Below, in pieces: positions 35,063 through 45,700 of a DNA stretch of 64,000 nt (position 1 is its first letter; each line of letters begins with the position of its first letter). The notes beneath the pieces were generated by a model, which saw only the letters and a list, made by a program, of their open reading frames with translations, made no database searches and was not told the DNA's origin. The position numbers and the translations under genes are program-made. Source of the stretch: Brevundimonas pondensis (lineage in GTDB: Bacteria > Pseudomonadota > Alphaproteobacteria > Caulobacterales > Caulobacteraceae); the NCBI RefSeq assembly GCF_017487345.1, contig NZ_CP062006.1:496001-560000 (forward strand), written 5' to 3'.

Positions 35063-37626
35063 TAGCGGTACTTCACGCTGATCCAGACGTTGCGACCCAG
35101 CTGATAGGGCTGGGACGTGCTGGAATATTCCTGGTTCAGGACCGAGTTGAACAGGTTGTTCACCCGCAGATCGAGCGAGGCGGCGCCATGGCGCGTTTTC
35201 ACCAGATCGATGGTCGCGGCCAGATTGGCGTCGATGGAGGCCTTGTACTCGACCTTGTCGAACACGTCGTAGCGGACGCCGTTGACGGTGATGTTGACCA
35301 GGGTGTCGTCTACCCGGCTGAAGCCGTCACGCCAGCGGGCGTTGAGATTGGTGCGGAGGCGGCCGCCGAACCATCGCGCCGACCAGTCGCCGTTGATGAT
35401 GAGCGGGGCGGCGAAGTCCAGCAACTGATTGTCCGCCAGGGCGCGCAGCTTGGGCACGACCTGACCCTGGTAATAGACGTACTCACCCTCGAACTCGGTC
35501 TCGTCGGAGATGTCGAAGTAGCTGATGTTGGTGGCGTCGGTGTGGGACCAGTTGGTGCTGAAGCTCAGGGTGTGGTCGCGGCCGAACTCCCGCACATACT
35601 CCAGCGACAGGCCGCGATAGGAACGCTCACCGTCATTGGTCACGGTGTAGACGCGGCGCGTCGAGGTTCCACCGGTCTCGACATCATAGACTTCCGAGAC
35701 GGATTCCGAACTGGCGAACTGATCGCGGCTTTCGCGCAGCACGCCCTTCAGTCGATATTCGCCGCCGATCCAGGCGATGGGACCACGCAGGGCCAGGGTG
35801 AACTCGTCCGAATAGGGGGTGTCCAGGTCGGCGTTGGAGTAGCGGGCGGTTTCGCTGTGGGAGTACAGTTTCCACTCGTTGACCCAGAGGTTCTTGCCGT
35901 TCACGACGCTAGCGGTCCGGCGATAGATGCGGTTGCCCGGATAGTTCTCGCGCAAGGCGTAACCCAGGAAGCTGCGGCCGTAGTAGCGGTTCACGCCGCC
36001 TGTCAGGTTCATGCCGGCGAAGGGAAGGTCGCGGCTGATGGACAGACGGGGCGCGAAGTTGTGGTTTTCCAGGAAGCTTTCATAGTCATGGCGCAGGCCG
36101 GCCCGCACCATGAAACCCGCCCAGTCGAAGTCGTACTCGCCCCACAGGCTGTAGGACTGGAGGTTGACCCGGGTGTCGAACGCCGTCGTGTCGTTGCGTT
36201 GGGCCAGGGCGTAGGACCCGGTCACGCAGGTGCCCGCCGCAGCCTCGGCTGGATCCAGGCAGACGGTCTGGGGACCGACCTCGACCCGGAGCTGGGCGGC
36301 GGTGCTGCTGATATGGCGGAAGGCGGCGCTGTAAGGTTGACCCTTTTCGGCTGAGACGTCGGCGATTTCGAAGCCGACGCGCAGGCGTCCGGTCCCCAGC
36401 GGCTGGGTCCAGCGCCCCTTCAGGGTGGTGTCCTTCTGTTCCTGCCAGAGAAGGCCCGGGCCGCCCAGGGAGCAGCTTGATCCCGAGCACCAGTCGATGC
36501 CGGCGGTGGTCGACACATTGACCGTGCCGGGACGCTGGCTGTCGCGGTCGTTGTCGGACCAGGCGTGGGTCAGGTCCAGAGTCCATTCCGCCGCCCCGCG
36601 ACGCCCCTCAAGCCCCGCGCGAGCGGTCAGACCGCCGCCGTTGAGATAGACCCAGTTATCGACGCCGTTGGGGTGGGAGAAGTCGCTTTCATAGGGGCTC
36701 CAGGTCACCTGGCCGGTAAGAAGAAGGTCCGATTTCAGATCAGCTTCGGCCTTGACCATCAGGGTTTCGCTGAGGCTGGACTGGCCGTAGTCACCGTATT
36801 TGGCCCAGTTGGCGCCGCGGTAGTTGGTGACTTCGGCTTCGGAGCGCGTGTAGGCCCAGAGCGTGCGAATGCGGTCGTTCACCGGCAGGTCGAAGGCTGC
36901 GCCATAGCGGCGTTTCATGTAGTCCGGCTTATCCGGATAGGCCCCGTTCAGCGCGTCCCTGACCTTGTCGGACATGCGGAACTGCGTCAGGCCCGGACTG
37001 GTCTCGCCATAGTAGGTTTCGACGCCGAAGACGGGGCGTGGCCGGCGCGTGGTGATCTGCACCACCCCGCCCGTAAACTGGCCATACTCGGCCGAGACAT
37101 TGGAGTCGCGCACGGCGATTTCGCCGACCAGATGAGCGTCCACCCAGACGGTCTGGGCCGAGGCCGCCGCATTGCCTTCGATATAGTGGCTGGGGTTGTC
37201 ATTGCTGACGTCGAGGCGGGAATTGACGCCGACACCGTCCAGAACGAACAGGTTCTCGTAGATGGAGCCGCCCGATATCGACAGGTTCTCGGGGCGCAGG
37301 TCCTGCAGATCAGCGCGCGAGGCCCGCCCCTGGGTCGAGGAAAATTGCACCGTGGGCAGGGCTTTCAGGATCTCGTTGACGTCGCCGGAGCCGGGGGAGC
37401 GGTCCTCGACGGAGTCGCGGCGAAAGACGCTGGTCCCGGAATCGACGGCTTCACCGAAGTGATGGCTACGGGACGCCGGGTTCTGTTCCTGCAGCACGAT
37501 GGTCGGAACCTTGTCGCCGTCGGTGGCGCGAACCGGAGCCTCCGTGGGGGGCGTGACCTGGGCGGCGGCGGGGAAGGCGGCCATGGCCAGAGCGGCGGCC
37601 GCCGCGCCCTGCAGGTGTCTGCGCAT
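35059..37626 (-). CDS. TonB-dependent outer-membrane receptor
   Basis: The 855-residue precursor has a signal peptide (AAAAALAMAAFPAAA). The plug domain is recognisable from VNEILKALPTVQFSSTQGRA, NLFVLDGVGVNSRL and AEYGQFTGGVVQITTRRP. The 22-strand barrel follows and ends with aromatic KYRY, the usual C-terminal signature; RVNNLFNSVLNQEY is the typical penultimate segment. It lacks the N-terminal STN extension, so it probably does not signal through an anti-sigma factor. The substrate is unknown. A Fur-like site lies 58 bp upstream and a TonB gene is divergent. Confidence 0.93.
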   Translation of the reverse strand: MRRHLQGAAAAALAMAAFPAAAQVTPPTEAPVRATDGDKVPTIVLQEQNPASRSHHFGEAVDSGTSVFRRDSVEDRSPGSGDVNEILKALPTVQFSSTQGRASRADLQDLRPENLSISGGSIYENLFVLDGVGVNSRLDVSNDNPSHYIEGNAAASAQTVWVDAHLVGEIAVRDSNVSAEYGQFTGGVVQITTRRPRPVFGVETYYGETSPGLTQFRMSDKVRDALNGAYPDKPDYMKRRYGAAFDLPVNDRIRTLWAYTRSEAEVTNYRGANWAKYGDYGQSSLSETLMVKAEADLKSDLLLTGQVTWSPYESDFSHPNGVDNWVYLNGGGLTARAGLEGRRGAAEWTLDLTHAWSDNDRDSQRPGTVNVSTTAGIDWCSGSSCSLGGPGLLWQEQKDTTLKGRWTQPLGTGRLRVGFEIADVSAEKGQPYSAAFRHISSTAAQLRVEVGPQTVCLDPAEAAAGTCVTGSYALAQRNDTTAFDTRVNLQSYSLWGEYDFDWAGFMVRAGLRHDYESFLENHNFAPRLSISRDLPFAGMNLTGGVNRYYGRSFLGYALRENYPGNRIYRRTASVVNGKNLWVNEWKLYSHSETARYSNADLDTPYSDEFTLALRGPIAWIGGEYRLKGVLRESRDQFASSESVSEVYDVETGGTSTRRVYTVTNDGERSYRGLSLEYVREFGRDHTLSFSTNWSHTDATNISYFDISDETEFEGEYVYYQGQVVPKLRALADNQLLDFAAPLIINGDWSARWFGGRLRTNLNARWRDGFSRVDDTLVNITVNGVRYDVFDKVEYKASIDANLAATIDLVKTRHGAASLDLRVNNLFNSVLNQEYSSTSQPYQLGRNVWISVKYRY

Positions 37627-37684
37627 CGATGAAAGCCCTTGAAGCTGAACAGTGGCGTCGCCCTAGGCCTTCCCAATCGATAAT

Positions 37685-37703
37685 GCAACTGATTCTCAAT
37701 TGC
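37685..37703. promoter_or_regulatory. Fur-box-like palindrome between receptor and tonB
   Basis: GCAACTGATTCTCAATTGC is an imperfect 19-bp palindrome that differs at few positions from GCAAATGATTCTCATTTGC, a typical Fur-box form. It lies in the divergent promoter region, 31 bp before the TonB start and 58 bp before the receptor start, so it could control both. Confidence 0.55.
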
Positions 37704-37734
37704 TGAATTGGGCGGGGCGGTGTAACCCCTCGGC

Positions 37735-38484
37735 ATGGTTTCGCTCTCGTCGTCTTCCAGTCGTGTCCTGGCCGGAGGGGTGGTGTCCGTTCTGCACCTC
37801 GGCGTTCTGACGCTCGTCGGCGTCGGCCTCATGCGCCCCGTCAACCAGCAGGGTGGAGCGCCGGTGATCCAGCTGTCGCTGGAGGGACCGGGTTTCGCGA
37901 GCGAGGCCGCCGTCGCCCGGCCTGCCCGGACGGGTTCCGAGCGTTCGCAGCCGGCATCGGCGAACAACCCGGCGATTGCGCCTGTTTCTGACGCAGCCAG
38001 ACCCGGGGCGCCCGTGTTGCGGATCGTGTCGCACGCAGCCGCAGGGCCGGCGGTCATGTTCGAGCCCGGGCTTGCCGGAGCGGTGGAGCCGGCTGCGACG
38101 GAACGCGGCGGAGACGAGCCGACAGCCGGGGCTTCCGCCGCGCCGAGTACGGCGAGCTCCAGTCCGGGTGGAGGCGCGCCCGTCGTCGGTGCAACCGGCG
38201 TCAACGCCGTGGACCAGTATGAGGCCCAGGTGATCGCCTGGCTGGAACAGCACAAGCGACACCCTGGCGGGATCATCGGGCGAACCGTCGTGGGCTTCAC
38301 GCTGGATCGAAGAGGGCGGCTGCTGTCCTCGTCAGTCGTGACCAGCAGCGGCGAGCGGCGACTGGATCAGGTCGCCCTGTCCCAGCTCCAGGAGGCGGCG
38401 CCCTTTCCGCGAGCTCCGACGGGGACTGCCTGGCGCACCCGAAGCTTCGTCGTCCGTCTCGACTATCGCTCGCGGCGAGCCTGA
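37735..38484 (+). CDS. TonB-like energy transducer
   Basis: This 249-residue protein has an N-terminal membrane anchor (VLAGGVVSVLHLGVLTLVGV), a long Pro/Ala/Ser-rich periplasmic linker and a C-terminal TonB domain (YEAQVIAWLEQHKRHPGGII, then VVGFTLDRRGRLLSSSVVTS and PFPRAP). It couples the proton-motive force, with ExbB/ExbD encoded elsewhere, to an outer-membrane receptor. It is divergent from the receptor at 35059-37626 and is probably its dedicated partner. Confidence 0.9.
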   Translation: MVSLSSSSSRVLAGGVVSVLHLGVLTLVGVGLMRPVNQQGGAPVIQLSLEGPGFASEAAVARPARTGSERSQPASANNPAIAPVSDAARPGAPVLRIVSHAAAGPAVMFEPGLAGAVEPAATERGGDEPTAGASAAPSTASSSPGGGAPVVGATGVNAVDQYEAQVIAWLEQHKRHPGGIIGRTVVGFTLDRRGRLLSSSVVTSSGERRLDQVALSQLQEAAPFPRAPTGTAWRTRSFVVRLDYRSRRA

Positions 38485-38518
38485 GGGGGCAGGAAGCCGA
38501 TCGTGCGCAGTCGCCCCG

Positions 38519-39976
38519 TCAGGCCACGGCGAAGTCTGGCGCGGGCAGGTGAAGCCGGGTGTCGTTCACGGCCTCCTCGCCGAAGAAGCTGACCAGCAGG
38601 GTCTGCACTTCGGGGTGGGCCTCAAAGACGTTGTGGCCGGCGTTTTCGACCAGGACCTGCGTCTTGTTCCGGAACTGGGCGATCACCTCGGCCTGTTCTT
38701 CCAGCGGCGTCCGGCCGTCGAGTGAGCCGGCGACCAGCAAGGCGGGGGTCTCGATGCGGATCGGCGCCCGGAAGTCCTCGCCCAGATCGACGCCCGGGAT
38801 GGCGCCCAGAAGATGCGGCATGGGCATGTTGAAGGCATCGCCCAGGACGGCCGTCTTCGCTTCCCTGGTGACCAGCGCCAGGCGTTCGGGTGAAATGCCC
38901 GAGGCCATATCCATCGCCTCTGACATGCCGCCGAGGTTGAAGAAGCGGTGGGGCGGCGGGAACAGGGGCGCCAGGACGTCTGTCTTGCCGGCGTCGAGCG
39001 CCTGATAGATTTTCGGCAGCATCGACAGCGACGGCGGATTGGCGACCATGGCCGAGGCCATGTACTGGATGCCGAAGCCGCCCATCTGCATGTCGACCGT
39101 GCCGTTCTCGGCGGCCAGGGCCACCGTCACCGGATTGGCTTCGTATCGTTCATGCACGCGGCGCATCAGGGCTGGCATGTCGGGGATGGCCGCGCGGACG
39201 GCGGGGTCCGCGCCCATCAACTGATCCACGCGATCCAGGAACATGTCGATATGGGCCGGACGCTTGATGGTCTGGTCCTGGCCTTCGAGGCTGGCCAGGG
39301 CGACGCGCCCGATCGAATTCGGATGTCTTTTCAGCACCGAGAGCGCCAGGTGGGTGCCGTAGCTGATGCCCCACAGATTGACCTTGTCCACGCCCAGATG
39401 ACGGCGCAGATCCTCGATGTCGTCGGCGTTCTGTTCGGTGTTGTAGCCGCTCATGGCGATACCGGCGCGGGTCCAGTCGATCCAGGCCTTCTGCATTTCC
39501 TCGCGATACCAGGCGGTCATCCCGGCATGGGTCATGGCGGGCAAGGGCGTGGTCGTGGGGCGGTCAGGAATGGTGGACGACAGGCCGACCCCGCGTTGAT
39601 CCAGGGCGATGACGTCGCCCACCGCCCGCAGGGCCATGAAGATGGGGAAGCGCGGACCCATGGCCGTGCGCGGACCCGACCCGCCGGGGCCGCCGGCCAG
39701 ATAGATGATGGGCGGTCCCGGATTCCTGGCGGTCGAGACGAAACGCACATAGCCAAGACGAATCCGGCGCGAGCCGGGAATGCGTCGATCTTCCGGAACC
39801 TCGAAGAAGCCGCGTTCGGCATCGACCTCTTCGCCGTTGCCGGCCTTGAAGCGGAAAGGGCCTGCTTCGGGCTGGGCCTCCTGGGCTCGGGCGGCGCGGG
39901 AAAGCAGCGCCAGACCGGGAAGAGAGAGGCCGGCGGCGGCGAGGATGGAGCGGCGGTTCAGGGATGTGTGTTTCAT
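38519..39976 (-). CDS. Secreted alpha/beta hydrolase, tripeptidyl/prolyl aminopeptidase-like
   Basis: The 485-residue precursor has a Tat-like leader (LNRRSILAAAGLSLPGLALL). The alpha/beta hydrolase fold has the oxyanion region YLAGGPGGSG, the nucleophile elbow WGISYGTHLAL with Ser in GISYG, the acid in LLVAGSLDGRTP and the catalytic His in ENAGHNVFE. This architecture matches S33 peptidases such as prolyl and tripeptidyl aminopeptidases. The exact substrate is unknown. Confidence 0.88.
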   Translation of the reverse strand: MKHTSLNRRSILAAAGLSLPGLALLSRAARAQEAQPEAGPFRFKAGNGEEVDAERGFFEVPEDRRIPGSRRIRLGYVRFVSTARNPGPPIIYLAGGPGGSGPRTAMGPRFPIFMALRAVGDVIALDQRGVGLSSTIPDRPTTTPLPAMTHAGMTAWYREEMQKAWIDWTRAGIAMSGYNTEQNADDIEDLRRHLGVDKVNLWGISYGTHLALSVLKRHPNSIGRVALASLEGQDQTIKRPAHIDMFLDRVDQLMGADPAVRAAIPDMPALMRRVHERYEANPVTVALAAENGTVDMQMGGFGIQYMASAMVANPPSLSMLPKIYQALDAGKTDVLAPLFPPPHRFFNLGGMSEAMDMASGISPERLALVTREAKTAVLGDAFNMPMPHLLGAIPGVDLGEDFRAPIRIETPALLVAGSLDGRTPLEEQAEVIAQFRNKTQVLVENAGHNVFEAHPEVQTLLVSFFGEEAVNDTRLHLPAPDFAVA

Positions 39977-40086
39977 GACCCCGGTTGAAGCAGGCTTTCC
40001 CGCGCCGTGGGGCGTGGTTCGGCCAATGGTAGGTCTGCGTCGGCGAACGGCAGCGCTTTGCGGCGAATGGCGATAGGCTCGCGTTC

Positions 40087-41514
40087 ATGTGGCGGATTCT
40101 TCTCATTGCGATTCTCTTCAGCACGCTGCCGGCGACACTGCGGGCTCAGGATCGGGGCTATGACTGGCAGGCCTGTCAGGCTGAACCGGGGGCGGCGACG
40201 CCGGTTCTGCACGACTGTCGCCCGGTCCAGGGCGTTATCAATCCGCAGGGGCGGGAACTCTGGTTGCGCGCGGTCGTGCAGCGCCCGACCGGTGACGAAC
40301 CCGCCGCCCTCTATGTCGTCGGCGCCGCCTCCTCGGAGGCCTGGCTCAATGGTCACAAGCTGGGCGTGAATGGTCGGCCTGGCCGCTCGGCGGCGACAGA
40401 GAAGGCGGGGCGCTATGAAGCGGCCTTTCCGATCCCGGAGCGGATGTGGCGCCCGGTGGACAACCTCATCGTGATCCACATGTCCTCCTTCCATGGCGTC
40501 GTGCGCCTGGACAGTCCTGTCGCGGGCATCGCCGTCGCGCCCTATCCTTGGCCGTCGCGCACGGTCCTGGTGGCGATCGCCTTCATCGCCGCCGGCGCCC
40601 TGTTCGCCGCCGCCTTCGGCTTCGCCGTCATCTACGGTCTGCGCCGCACGGGTTCGAGCCTGGCCCTGGCGGCCATGGCCGGGGCGGCGGGCTTGCAGGC
40701 CATCCTGGAGAGCCTGCGTGCGCTTCTGCCCTACGCCTATCCGGTCCATGGCTTGCGGCTGGTCGGCATCTGGGTTCTGAGCGCGGCTTTCGCGATTCTG
40801 CTCGTCTCCTATGTCGCATCGCGATTCTGGCCCAAGGCGCGGGGGCGCCTGGCGCCGGCGGCGATGGCGGCCGTGGCCGCGACCAGCCTCGCGCCAGGTT
40901 TTGACCTGAAGACCATCCTGGCGCTGATGGTCGGGCTGGCGCTTTCCGCCGCCGTGGCCGCCGTGGCCGTGCGTCGCCGTTTGCCGGGCGCGCGGCCGAT
41001 CCTGGCCTATCTCGTCTTTTTCATCGGCGTCGGCCTCCTGTTCCCGGCCTGGCTGGTCGATCTTTCCTACTTTCTGTTCGCGGCCGGTCTGGTCCTGCCG
41101 CTGCTGATGGCCGAGGTGGTGCGGTTGGGGCGGGACGATCAGGAGCGGGAGGCCGCCCTGACCCGCGCCGCCGCGCGACCGAACTGTCTGACGGTCGCTT
41201 CGGCCCGCGGGGTCGAACGGGTGCCGCTGGGGGACATTCTGGCCGTGGTCGGCGCGGACGACTATGTCGAGTTGCGACTGACGAACGGGCGCCGATTGTT
41301 GCACGCGGCCCGTCTGGATCGACTTGAAGCTGACCTGCCCGTCGGTTTTCTGCGGGTCCATCGGTCAGTCATCGCCAATCTCGCCTATGTCCGCGGCTTC
41401 GAGCGGGATGCGGGACGGGGGCGGTTGCTGATGCAGGAAGGCGCGCCCCTGCCCATCAGTCGAAATCGTCTCGCCAGGGTTCGCGACGCCCTGGATGAAG
41501 CGTCCCGGGTCTGA
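40087..41514 (+). CDS. Membrane-bound LytTR transcription regulator
   Basis: The 475-residue protein has a signal-like N-terminus and a periplasmic sensor domain of about 130 residues (beta-rich, jelly-roll-like, with WLRAVVQRPTGDE). Seven or so membrane helices span about residues 155-350. A cytoplasmic LytTR DNA-binding domain is at about residues 370-465 (RVPLGDILAVVGADDYVELR, then FLRVHRSVIANLAYVRGFER). It would couple an extracytoplasmic signal directly to transcription. Its target is unknown; it is convergent with an AraC regulator 4 bp away. Confidence 0.87.
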   Translation: MWRILLIAILFSTLPATLRAQDRGYDWQACQAEPGAATPVLHDCRPVQGVINPQGRELWLRAVVQRPTGDEPAALYVVGAASSEAWLNGHKLGVNGRPGRSAATEKAGRYEAAFPIPERMWRPVDNLIVIHMSSFHGVVRLDSPVAGIAVAPYPWPSRTVLVAIAFIAAGALFAAAFGFAVIYGLRRTGSSLALAAMAGAAGLQAILESLRALLPYAYPVHGLRLVGIWVLSAAFAILLVSYVASRFWPKARGRLAPAAMAAVAATSLAPGFDLKTILALMVGLALSAAVAAVAVRRRLPGARPILAYLVFFIGVGLLFPAWLVDLSYFLFAAGLVLPLLMAEVVRLGRDDQEREAALTRAAARPNCLTVASARGVERVPLGDILAVVGADDYVELRLTNGRRLLHAARLDRLEADLPVGFLRVHRSVIANLAYVRGFERDAGRGRLLMQEGAPLPISRNRLARVRDALDEASRV

Positions 41515-41518
41515 GTGC

Positions 41519-42499
41519 TCAAGACCTGCTGCGGCGCGAGGGCGGGCCGCCGAAGTGTTCGCTGTAGGCGCGGCTGAAGGCCGAGGCGGACGTATAGCCG
41601 ACGGCGCCCGCGACCTGGGCCACGGGTGTCGCCCCTTCCAGAAGAAGATGATGCGCCCAGTCCATACGCGCTTCTTTCGAGTACTCGTGAGGAGAGCAGG
41701 CGAACACGTCGCGGAACCCCAGGGTCAGCTTGTTGCGGTTCAGACCCACGCGCTCGGCGAGATCCCGCACGGAAGGCGGAGCGCCCAGCTCCTTGCGATA
41801 GATCAGGGCCGCGGCCTCGACCTGTTGGCGTTCGTGATAGGTCAGGCCGCCGTCTTCGGGGCGCGCCGTCGTTTCGCCGGGACGCGACATAGCGGCCGCC
41901 ACTTCGCAAACCAGCTCGATCATCTTGGCCTGAAGATAGGTTCGTCGCAGCGATCCGAGGTAGGGGACGGCCAGAATATCGTCGAGCGTGGTCAGCAGCC
42001 GCGGCGGCAAGGGCAGGCTGATGGAGGCCGGCGCATCGGCCTGGCCGCGAAAGAAGCTGCGCAGCGGTTCGAACAGGGCGTCGACCTCCACGCCGAAGCG
42101 GTCGATCAGCAATTCTGGATCGGCCCAGGCGCCGACATAGTTGACGTGACGCCCGGCCTCATAGCTGCGGACCTGACGGACTTCGCGAGGGTAGGTGGTC
42201 AGGGTGATGCGCGCGCCGGAATGATGGCTGTATCGTGCGTGTCCCGGCAGGCTCAGTCGCACATTGGCGGTCTTGACGATCTGGATCGCCAGACAGTTGC
42301 GCAAGACCATCCGGTCCCCGCCCGCGCCGCGCGTCCGGAAATCATTGACGGAACAGAACAGGCCCGCTTCGACCGGCACGAACTCCAGGCGTCCGTCGAT
42401 CAGGTGTGACACCTGCGGAAACATGGCCTGCAGCGTTTCGTCAGAAGAGAGGCCGCTTGCCGTCTGGATCAGTTCGGCCTGGTCGGTCCAGCCCAGCAT
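41519..42499 (-). CDS. AraC-family transcriptional regulator
   Basis: This 326-residue protein has an N-terminal ligand-binding half without a recognisable cupin motif and a C-terminal AraC domain with two helix-turn-helices (PSVRDLAERVGLNRNKLTLG and ATPVAQVAGAVGYTSASAFS, then FSRAYSEHFGGPPS). The layout resembles PchR-type siderophore regulators. It is divergent from the autotransporter gene, and the shared 285-bp region contains an inverted repeat, so local control is plausible. Confidence 0.9.
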   Translation of the reverse strand: MLGWTDQAELIQTASGLSSDETLQAMFPQVSHLIDGRLEFVPVEAGLFCSVNDFRTRGAGGDRMVLRNCLAIQIVKTANVRLSLPGHARYSHHSGARITLTTYPREVRQVRSYEAGRHVNYVGAWADPELLIDRFGVEVDALFEPLRSFFRGQADAPASISLPLPPRLLTTLDDILAVPYLGSLRRTYLQAKMIELVCEVAAAMSRPGETTARPEDGGLTYHERQQVEAAALIYRKELGAPPSVRDLAERVGLNRNKLTLGFRDVFACSPHEYSKEARMDWAHHLLLEGATPVAQVAGAVGYTSASAFSRAYSEHFGGPPSRRSRS

Positions 42500-42638
42500 A
42501 GGTCGCCCTCAGTCGAGCTGTCCCAGCCCTGATCCTCGAAACGACCAGCCAAACCATACCTTGAGGATCAAGGTCAACGGCAACGCTTGCCGGACGGGTC
42601 ATTGCGGCGGGGCTTTGTGCCAGATTGCAAAGTCTTTG

Positions 42639-42656
42639 TGACGTAAAGCAACGTCA
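42639..42656. promoter_or_regulatory. Inverted repeat TGACGT-N6-ACGTCA upstream of the autotransporter
   Basis: This perfect 6-bp inverted repeat has a six-base spacer (AAAGCA). It lies 128 bp before the autotransporter start and 140 bp before the AraC start. It is a candidate operator for an unidentified regulator; AraC proteins more often bind direct repeats. Confidence 0.4.
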
Positions 42657-42784
42657 AGTGAAGATCAGTTTTGATTTCATCATTCGATAACGTGAGGCGC
42701 GACATCTGCACGTCAACAACCGACGCGTAGAAGCAATTTCCAGTGCTTTGATCCGCAGAGGTATCTATTTGCATTGGGATATAC

Positions 42785-45700
42785 ATGAGCGATTTCTCGA
42801 TTTTGGCGAAGCGTGCGGGCCGGAATTTGGTTCAGAGCGGAACGCCTTCGCTGCGTTCACGCCTCCAGATCGGTTCGGCCCTGGTCGGCGCGTCCATGGC
42901 GCTGATCAGCCCCGCCATGGCTTTTGGCGGGCCGGAATGCGGTCCTGCCGTCGGCGGCGCGGTCACTTGTACCGGCGCATACGGCACGGGCGTGACCTAT
43001 TTCGCGGGCGGTCAGGACGACCTGACCCTCAATATCGACCGGACTGCGACGGTGACGACGACGGCGATTGCCGACTCAGGCGTCTACGTCTCGACTGGCC
43101 AGGGCGTCCTGTCCATCAACCAGAACGGCGTCGTCCTTACCGCCGGTGACGAAGCTCACGGGCTGAGCGGCCTGGCCTGGGGCGGCGATGTCTTCATCAC
43201 GAACACCGGCGATGTGACGACCAACGGCGCCGGCGCCTTCGGCGTGGTGGCCACGGCGGCTGGCGGCGATCGAACCATCACCAACTCCGGCCGTATCGTC
43301 ACGACCGGCCGGGACAGCGCCGGCGTCTATGTGGTCTCGCAGGATGGCGAGGTCTCGGTGGTCAACGAGGCGGGCGGGACAGTCTCCGCCGCAGGCGTCA
43401 ATGGCAGCGGCATCCTCGGCGTCAGCATCCTCGGCGATGTCAAACTTGAAAACCACGGGCAGGTTACGACCGCCGGCCCCCAGGCCAACGCCATTGGCGG
43501 CTATGTCTACGACGGCCGTCTTTCCCTGATCAGCACGGGAGGCGTCACGACGAACGGTGAGGGAAGCGCCGGCGTCGTGCTGCAGAACTTCGGCGGCGAC
43601 ATCATCGCCGAGGTCGGCTCGGTCACGGTCAACGGCGCCAACGGTATCGGCGTCTCCATCCTGAACACCTCAGCCGGCAGTGTTGTGCTGACGACCTCGG
43701 GCGCCATCTCGGCTGCGGGCGTCGGCAGCGAAGGTATCGCCGCCGCCAGCAACGGAGGATCGGTCAGCATCACCAACAACGCCGACATCACGGCCGATGA
43801 ACTCGGCATCGTGTCTCGCGCGGCGACCACGCTCGACATCACCAACTCGGGCACCATCACGACGACCGCCGGCAACGGCTATGCGATTGCCGGGCACAGC
43901 ACCGCCGACGGCCCCGTGCGCATCGTCAACACCGGCAGCGCCTCGACCGCTGGTATGTTCGCCATCGCCCTCAAGGGCGACAATCAGGCTGGCGTCGTCG
44001 CCATCGACAACCAGGGCTCCGTCTCCACGATCGGCGAACTGGCTATGGGGATCCAGGGCAAGACCGTCAGCGGCGCCGTCACCCTGACCAATGGCGTCGG
44101 CGGCTTGGTCACGACCCATGGCGGCATGTCTTCCGGCCTTCGCAGCGAAAGCGAAACCGGCGTCGGCGCCATCGGCAACCAGGGCTCTGTTTCGACCGGC
44201 GGCTATCAGGCGCACGGTCTTGAGGGCCAGACCGTCAGCGGCTCGCTTACCCTGACCAACGGCGTCGGCGGCGTCGTCACGACTACGGGCGTCGCAGCTT
44301 CGGGTCTTTACGCGCAAACCGACGGCGGAGACGCCATTCTCGGCAATCAGGGCTCTGTTTCGACCAGCGGCTATCAGGCGCACGGTCTTGAGGCCAGGAC
44401 CAACAGCGGCTCACTGACCCTGATCAACGGCGCCGACGGCGTCATCACCACCTCCGGCCTGTTCGGCTCGGGCCTCAAGGCCGAGAGCAAGAGCGGTCTG
44501 ATTTCGGTCGACAACCAGGGTGTGGTCACGACAACCGGCGAGGGCGGGCACGGGATCGAAATCGCCACGGGCCGGATGGACCCAGTCCTGGCCGAGCGCG
44601 GCGACGTCGCCCTGGTCAGCCGCGGTCAGATCACGACCTCCGGCGTTCGCGCGACAGGCGTCCTGGTGCAGACCGTCACAGGCGACATCACCGCCGATAT
44701 CGGCGCGTTGTCGACTGGGGGCGAGGACAGCGACGCCGTCAGCCTGTGGACGACTTCGGGCGACGTCGCCCTGGTCGCGTCGGGGGTCCTCTCCACGGAA
44801 GGTGCGAACAGCGACGCCGTCATGGTCAGCACGATCACCGGCAAGATCGACGTGAACAACAGAGCGACCGTGCGGACGGCCGGCGACAACAGCATGGGCC
44901 TCTATGCCCAGGCCGAATCCGGTTCGATCACCATCGTCAATACCGGCGCGGTCTCGACGTCGGGCTTCGAAAGCGACGCCATACGAGCCCAGGCGCAGGG
45001 TGATGTGACCATCTCCACGGTCGCCGTCGCGACGACCGGCGAGCGCAGCGCGGGCGTGTCCGCCAGCAGCTTCAGCGGTGTCGCCAGGGTCATCGCCAGT
45101 GGCCCGCTGACGACCGGAGGCGACGGGGTTTTCGCTTCGACCGTCTTTGGATCGGTGGACATCCTGGCCCTGGGCGCGATCTCGACGACCGGGGTCTTCG
45201 GCAACGGCGTTCGCGCCGCCAGCGACAGCGGCGATATTTCCATCAACGCCGAAGGAACGATTACGACCGCCGGCTCTGACGCCAACGCCGTCTTTGTCGA
45301 GAACTACACGGGCAAGACGACCGTTCTGACCAAAGGCGCCCTGTCGACCTCGGGCGACGACGCTGACGGGATCAGCGTCTACGGCGGCGGCGACGTCAGC
45401 ATCACCACGGCGGCGATCACCACCACTGGCTACAGCGCCGACGCCATTCGGGCGCGCAGCGAGAACGGCACGGCCAAGATCGTCGCTCTGGGCCTGATCT
45501 CGACGAGCGACCACAATAGCGATGGCGTCGACGTCAACAGCTACACAGGCGACGTCGACGTCACGGTCGGCGCCATTGCAACCAGGGGCGACAACGCCAG
45601 CGGCGTCGAGGCCGACAGCGACGACGGCGTGGTTCGCATCGTCAGCACCGGCGCGATCACCACCGAAGGCGAAGAGAGCTACGGCATCGACGCCGATGGC

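Noticed and set aside
44173..44393. Regular repeats considered as a CRISPR array
   Set aside because: The repeats are in frame within a beta-helix protein, the spacers are themselves similar, and no cas gene occurs in the window.
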